A stretch of DNA of 64,000 bases from Kineococcus sp. NBC_00420 (lineage in GTDB: Bacteria > Actinomycetota > Actinomycetes > Actinomycetales > Kineococcaceae), in the NCBI RefSeq assembly GCF_036021035.1, contig NZ_CP107930.1, positions 2,852,001 to 2,916,000 of the forward strand, given 5' to 3'. The notes below the pieces were generated by a model. It was not told where the DNA came from and made no database searches. It was given only the letters and a program-made list of their open reading frames with translations. The translations under genes and the position numbers were made by a program. This document shows positions 61,206 through 64,000 of the stretch, piece after piece. Numbering within the stretch: position 1 is the stretch's first letter; the number at the start of each line of letters is the position of its first letter.

Positions 61206-61826
61206 ATGGCCGTCATCCACCAGGCGCAGCTCACCCCCACCAAGCTCGAGGCGTTGTCCGACTGGCTGCCGCGGCAGCCGTGGAGCGGGGTCGCGGCCGG
61301 CGCGGAACTGCTGCAGGTCGGCCGCTTCCGCTTCGACGACCCCGCCGGTGAGGTCGGGGTCGAGACGATGCTGGTGCGGGTCGGGGAGGGCCCGGTGCTG
61401 CAGGCGCCGCTGACCTACCGCGCGGCTCCGCTCGAGGGGGCCGAGGAGTTCCTGGTCACGACGATGGACCACTCCGTCCTCGGACCGCGCTGGGTCTACG
61501 ACGCCGTCGGCGATCCCGTCTACGCCGACGTCCTGCACCGCGCGATCGTCACCGGGGGCACCGAGGCGGACATCCAGGTCGCCGTCGACGGGCGGTTCGA
61601 ACCCGGCCCCGAGTTCGCCACCGCCCGGGGCAGCGGATCGGCGTCGGACGCCCCGACGATCACGTCGGTCCAGGTCGCGACGGTCGGCACGGTCACGACG
61701 ATCACGACCGCCCCAGGTGACCTCGTCGTGCAGCGCGTGCTCGGCGGCGACGTGCCCGCCGGTGAGACCCTCACCGCCTCCTGGGGCGACGACCACTCCG
61801 CCGTCCTCGTCACCACCCCCTCCTGA
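61206..61826 (+). CDS. Maltokinase N-terminal cap-like (CG0192-type) protein
   Basis: 206 residues: MAVIHQAQLTPTKLEALSDW, RQPWSGVAAGAELLQVGRFRFDDPAGEVGVETMLVR and APLTYRAAPLEGAEEFLVTTMDHSVLGPRWVYDAVGDPVYADVLHRAIVTGGTEA. It matches the cap domain of actinobacterial maltokinases and its free-standing homologs such as CG0192 of Corynebacterium. No kinase domain is attached. Role unknown. Confidence 0.82.
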   Translation: MAVIHQAQLTPTKLEALSDWLPRQPWSGVAAGAELLQVGRFRFDDPAGEVGVETMLVRVGEGPVLQAPLTYRAAPLEGAEEFLVTTMDHSVLGPRWVYDAVGDPVYADVLHRAIVTGGTEADIQVAVDGRFEPGPEFATARGSGSASDAPTITSVQVATVGTVTTITTAPGDLVVQRVLGGDVPAGETLTASWGDDHSAVLVTTPS

Positions 61827-61915
61827 GCCTTGCGGGCGGGAGGGGATCCTCCGAGACTGGCGCGGAAGATCACGAGGGCGGATCGTCGTCGACCGTCCCG
61901 ACGAGAGGACGTTCG

Positions 61916-62854
61916 ATGCCGCAGGTCGTCTCCTTCGGAGCGCACATCGCCGACGCGCTGGGGTGGCCGTTCACGGCCGTCCCGCCGGGACAGCAGCTCG
62001 CCCCGCTGGAGCAGATCCGGTTCACCGTCGCCGGGACCGCGGCCGCACCGGCGGTGAACCTCGCGAAGCTCGGCGTCGACGTGGCCAGCGTCGGCCGGGT
62101 CGGTGCGGACACCATCGGTGACTTCGTCCGCACCACCATGACCGGCTACGGCGTGAACGTCGACCACCTGCTCACCGACCCCGACCGGCAGACCTCGGCG
62201 AGCCTGCTGCCGATCCGCGCCGACGGTTCCCGGCCGGCGCTGCACGTCATCGGCGCGAACGCGGGGCTGCGGGAGGAGGACGTCCCCTGGGACGTCGTCG
62301 CGCAGGCGGAGGTCTTCCACCTCGGCGGGTTGTTCGTCCTGCCGGGCATCGACGGCGAACCCGCCGGGCGGATCCTTCAGCGCGCGAAGGAACTGGGGTT
62401 GACCACCACCGTGGACTTCCTCATGAGCCCGCGCCCCGACGCCGTCGAACTCCTCGAACCCGTCCTGCCCCACGTCGACTACCTCATGCCGAACATCGAG
62501 GAGGCGGGGTGGCTCGTCGGCACCGAGGACCGCGCCGAGATCATCACCTGGTTGCACGGCAAGGGGGTCGGCTGCACGGTCCTCACCCTCGGCGGCGACG
62601 GCGTCAGCGTCGCCCGCAACGGTGAGGCGGAGACCGTCGTCCCCGCGTTCGACGTCGACGTCGTGGACACGACCGGCTGCGGGGACGCGTTCACATCGGG
62701 TTTCATCTCCGGGTTGCTGGAGGGGCTCGACCTGATCGCCGCCGCCGACCGCGGCCTGGCCTGCGGCAGCCTCGTCGCCACCGGGCTCGGCTCCGACGCC
62801 GGGATCGTCGACCTCGCCCAGGTCGAGGAGTTCCGCCGGGCGGGGCGGGCCTGA
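61916..62854 (+). CDS. PfkB-family carbohydrate kinase
   Basis: 312 residues. Motif 1 GTAAAPAVNLAKLGVDVASVGRVGADTIGDFV (glycine-rich), motif 2 DTTGCGDAFTSGFISGLLEG with the catalytic Asp (G-x-G-D). The middle VVPAFDVDVVDTTGCGD is typical. Ribokinase-like substrate; the downstream class II aldolase suggests a sugar whose phosphate is then cleaved (e.g. a ketose or deoxysugar), but the sequence does not name it. The start has GAGAGGACG upstream. Confidence 0.9.
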   Translation: MPQVVSFGAHIADALGWPFTAVPPGQQLAPLEQIRFTVAGTAAAPAVNLAKLGVDVASVGRVGADTIGDFVRTTMTGYGVNVDHLLTDPDRQTSASLLPIRADGSRPALHVIGANAGLREEDVPWDVVAQAEVFHLGGLFVLPGIDGEPAGRILQRAKELGLTTTVDFLMSPRPDAVELLEPVLPHVDYLMPNIEEAGWLVGTEDRAEIITWLHGKGVGCTVLTLGGDGVSVARNGEAETVVPAFDVDVVDTTGCGDAFTSGFISGLLEGLDLIAAADRGLACGSLVATGLGSDAGIVDLAQVEEFRRAGRA

Positions 62855-62855
62855 C

Positions 62856-63500
62856 GTGCTGGAGCGTGAACGGGGAGAGGTCGTGGAGTTCGCCCGGCGG
62901 ATGGTCTCCGACGGTCTCGTGGTGGGCACGTCGGGGAACGTGTCGGTGCGGGCGGGGGAGTTCGTCGCCGTCACCCCGAGCGGAACGGACTACGGGACGA
63001 TGACGTCGTCCGACGTCGTGGTGGTGGACCTCGCCGGGGAGGTCGTGGCGGGTTCGCTCAGACCCACCTCGGAACTCCCGCTGCACCTCGTGGCCTACCG
63101 CGAGCACGGGGCCGGAGCGGTCGTGCACACCCACTCCCCGGCCGCGACGGCGCTGTCGTTGCTGCGCGACGAACTCCCGCCCGTGCACTACCAGATCGCG
63201 ATGTTCGGCGGTTCCGTCCTCGTCGCCCCGTACGCCACGTTCGGTACGGAAGAATTGCGCGACAACGCCTCCCGGTCCCTGGAGGGTCGGAGCGCGGTGA
63301 TCCTGAAGCACCACGGGACCCTCACGACGGGCGGGGACCTGCGGGGTGCCTACGACCGGGCGCGGCAGCTGGAGTGGTTGTGCGACGTCTACCTGCGCGC
63401 GGCCGCCGTCGCGGAACCCGCGGCACTCCCGGCCGACGAGATCGAACGCGTCGTGGCGAGGTTCGCCGACTACGGCCAGCCCCCGACGGCCCGGGGGTAG
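62856..63500 (+). CDS. Class II aldolase (FucA/AraD-type)
   Basis: 214 residues. The N-terminal FARRMVSDGLVVGTSGNVSVRAGEFVAVTPSGTDYG and zinc ligands in HTHSPAATALS (H-x-H) plus a further His in VILKHHGTLTTGGDL and glutamate at SELPLHL. It is predicted to cleave a sugar phosphate to dihydroxyacetone phosphate plus an aldehyde, or to epimerise L-ribulose 5-phosphate. The GTG lies 1 bp after the kinase stop, so they are an operon. Confidence 0.9.
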   Translation: MLERERGEVVEFARRMVSDGLVVGTSGNVSVRAGEFVAVTPSGTDYGTMTSSDVVVVDLAGEVVAGSLRPTSELPLHLVAYREHGAGAVVHTHSPAATALSLLRDELPPVHYQIAMFGGSVLVAPYATFGTEELRDNASRSLEGRSAVILKHHGTLTTGGDLRGAYDRARQLEWLCDVYLRAAAVAEPAALPADEIERVVARFADYGQPPTARG

Positions 63501-63622
63501 GGAGCCAGGGTCGACTCGGGGATCGTTCAGGGTTCGTCCCCGATGTCGGGGTGACCCGGTGGCGGCACGGTTGAGACATCGGCACCGTACGGTGCGGAAC
63601 GCCACGACGAAGGAGCACCACC

Positions 63623-63868
63623 GTGAACGCCATCCACACCGGCTTCGCCCGCCAGGGACTGTCCCGCCCCCAGGACCGCCGTCTCCTCGGCGGGGTCTGC
63701 GCCGGCCTCGCCGAGCGCTTCGGGCTGGACCCCTGGGTGATGCGCGCCGTCTTCATCGCGACCCTCGTCGTGATCCCCGGCAGCCAGGTGCTGATCTACC
63801 CGGTGCTGTGGGTGCTCATGCCGTCGAAGGGCGTGGCGACCGTCCCCACCGGCTACCCGGCCGGCTGA
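63623..63868 (+). CDS. PspC-domain protein
   Basis: 81 residues: RQGLSRPQDRRLLGGVCAGLAERFGLDPWVMRAVFIATLVVIPGSQVLIYPVLWVLMPS is the complete PspC domain, with one membrane helix and the G-V-x-x-G-I/L-A motif. GTG start with AAGGAG 8 nt upstream. PspC proteins sense membrane stress or act as toxins/antitoxin-like components; here it is single and its partner is not visible. Confidence 0.9.
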   Translation: MNAIHTGFARQGLSRPQDRRLLGGVCAGLAERFGLDPWVMRAVFIATLVVIPGSQVLIYPVLWVLMPSKGVATVPTGYPAG

Positions 63869-63952
63869 CCCCCGGGGCGGCGTCCCGTCCGGACGCGTGG
63901 TGGGTGCACGTGTGGGTGTGACGATCCGGGCGCCAGGGCGACGTCTTCGGCG

Positions 63953-63994
63953 CACCCACGGCTCACTCCACGTGGTGACACCGATGGGTGCGAC
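63953..63994. repeat. 42-bp palindromic repeat, copy 2
   Basis: Begins CACCCACGGCTCACTCC and ends GTGGTGACACCGATGGGTGC plus GAC. It matches 35 of 42 positions of the copy at 14487, and both lie outside genes. The upstream GTGGGTGCAC at 63900 is also repeated, as in copy 1 (GTGGGTGCGC at 14447). Confidence 0.65.
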
Positions 63995-64000
63995 ACCCGA

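Overview
The window is about 73-75% G+C DNA with GTG/ATG starts, dense 4-nt overlapping operons and a strong third-position G/C bias. Together with the cell-division/phosphosignalling block at 50.5-59 kb (fhaA, fhaB, pstP, rodA, pbpA, pknB beside a tRNA-Leu, as near the mycobacterial origin), a PPOX/F420-type flavoprotein, PASTA kinase and Excalibur/LGFP proteins, it points to a high-GC actinobacterium. A Kineosporiaceae member such as Kineococcus is my best guess, but the sequence alone does not prove the genus.

Layout. 0-9.3 kb: end of a prolyl-tRNA synthetase gene, a MASE1-PAS-GGDEF diguanylate cyclase, an SRPBCC protein, a decayed GNAT acetyltransferase, a divergent Gfo/Idh/MocA dehydrogenase-LacI pair around an 18-bp perfect palindrome, a YchJ-like protein and an eRF1/Vms1-like (baeRF) protein. 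9.3-21.8 kb: an accessory zone of small modules (DUF2975-XRE, PadR-membrane protein, NTF2-like, TSUP, CDP-glycerol transferase, Imm-5-like immunity protein, DinB-like protein, three PIN-domain toxin-antitoxin pairs and one decayed vapC). Many of these modules are bordered by copies of a short dispersed repeat with the core GCGGGATGACCGTG. 21.8-31 kb: a kelch-like lipoprotein, a YdjM-like membrane protein, a lone LuxR HTH protein and a complete Mrp (Mnh) Na+/H+ antiporter operon with fused MrpA-MrpB. 30.6-39.2 kb: a small HTH gene overlapping a lipoprotein nuclease (DUF1524 + Excalibur), a chemoreceptor, a TIGR01777 epimerase, a second kelch-like lipoprotein and a tandem duplication of a two-gene membrane module. 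39.2-50.5 kb: a UvrA2-like ATPase, L-asparaginase, MGT-type glycosyltransferase, LGFP-Excalibur secreted protein, threonine dehydratase-like enzyme, AtzH-amidase fusion, methyltransferase and small membrane proteins. 50.5-59 kb: the morphogenesis operon and tRNA-Leu(CAG). 59-64 kb: an SDR/TetR divergent pair with two operator palindromes, an F420/PPOX protein, a maltokinase-cap-like protein, a PfkB kinase-class II aldolase pair and a PspC protein.

How it works together. The two large operons are clear: Mrp A-C-D-E-F-G forms one membrane antiporter. FhaA/FhaB/PstP/RodA/PbpA/PknB couple Ser/Thr phosphorylation to peptidoglycan synthesis; no pknA is present in this locus, and a metallophosphoesterase gene overlaps the end of pknB instead. 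The accessory zone looks like an accumulation site for small autonomous modules, each with its own operator or leaderless promoter; the dispersed repeat is the most unusual feature of the window.
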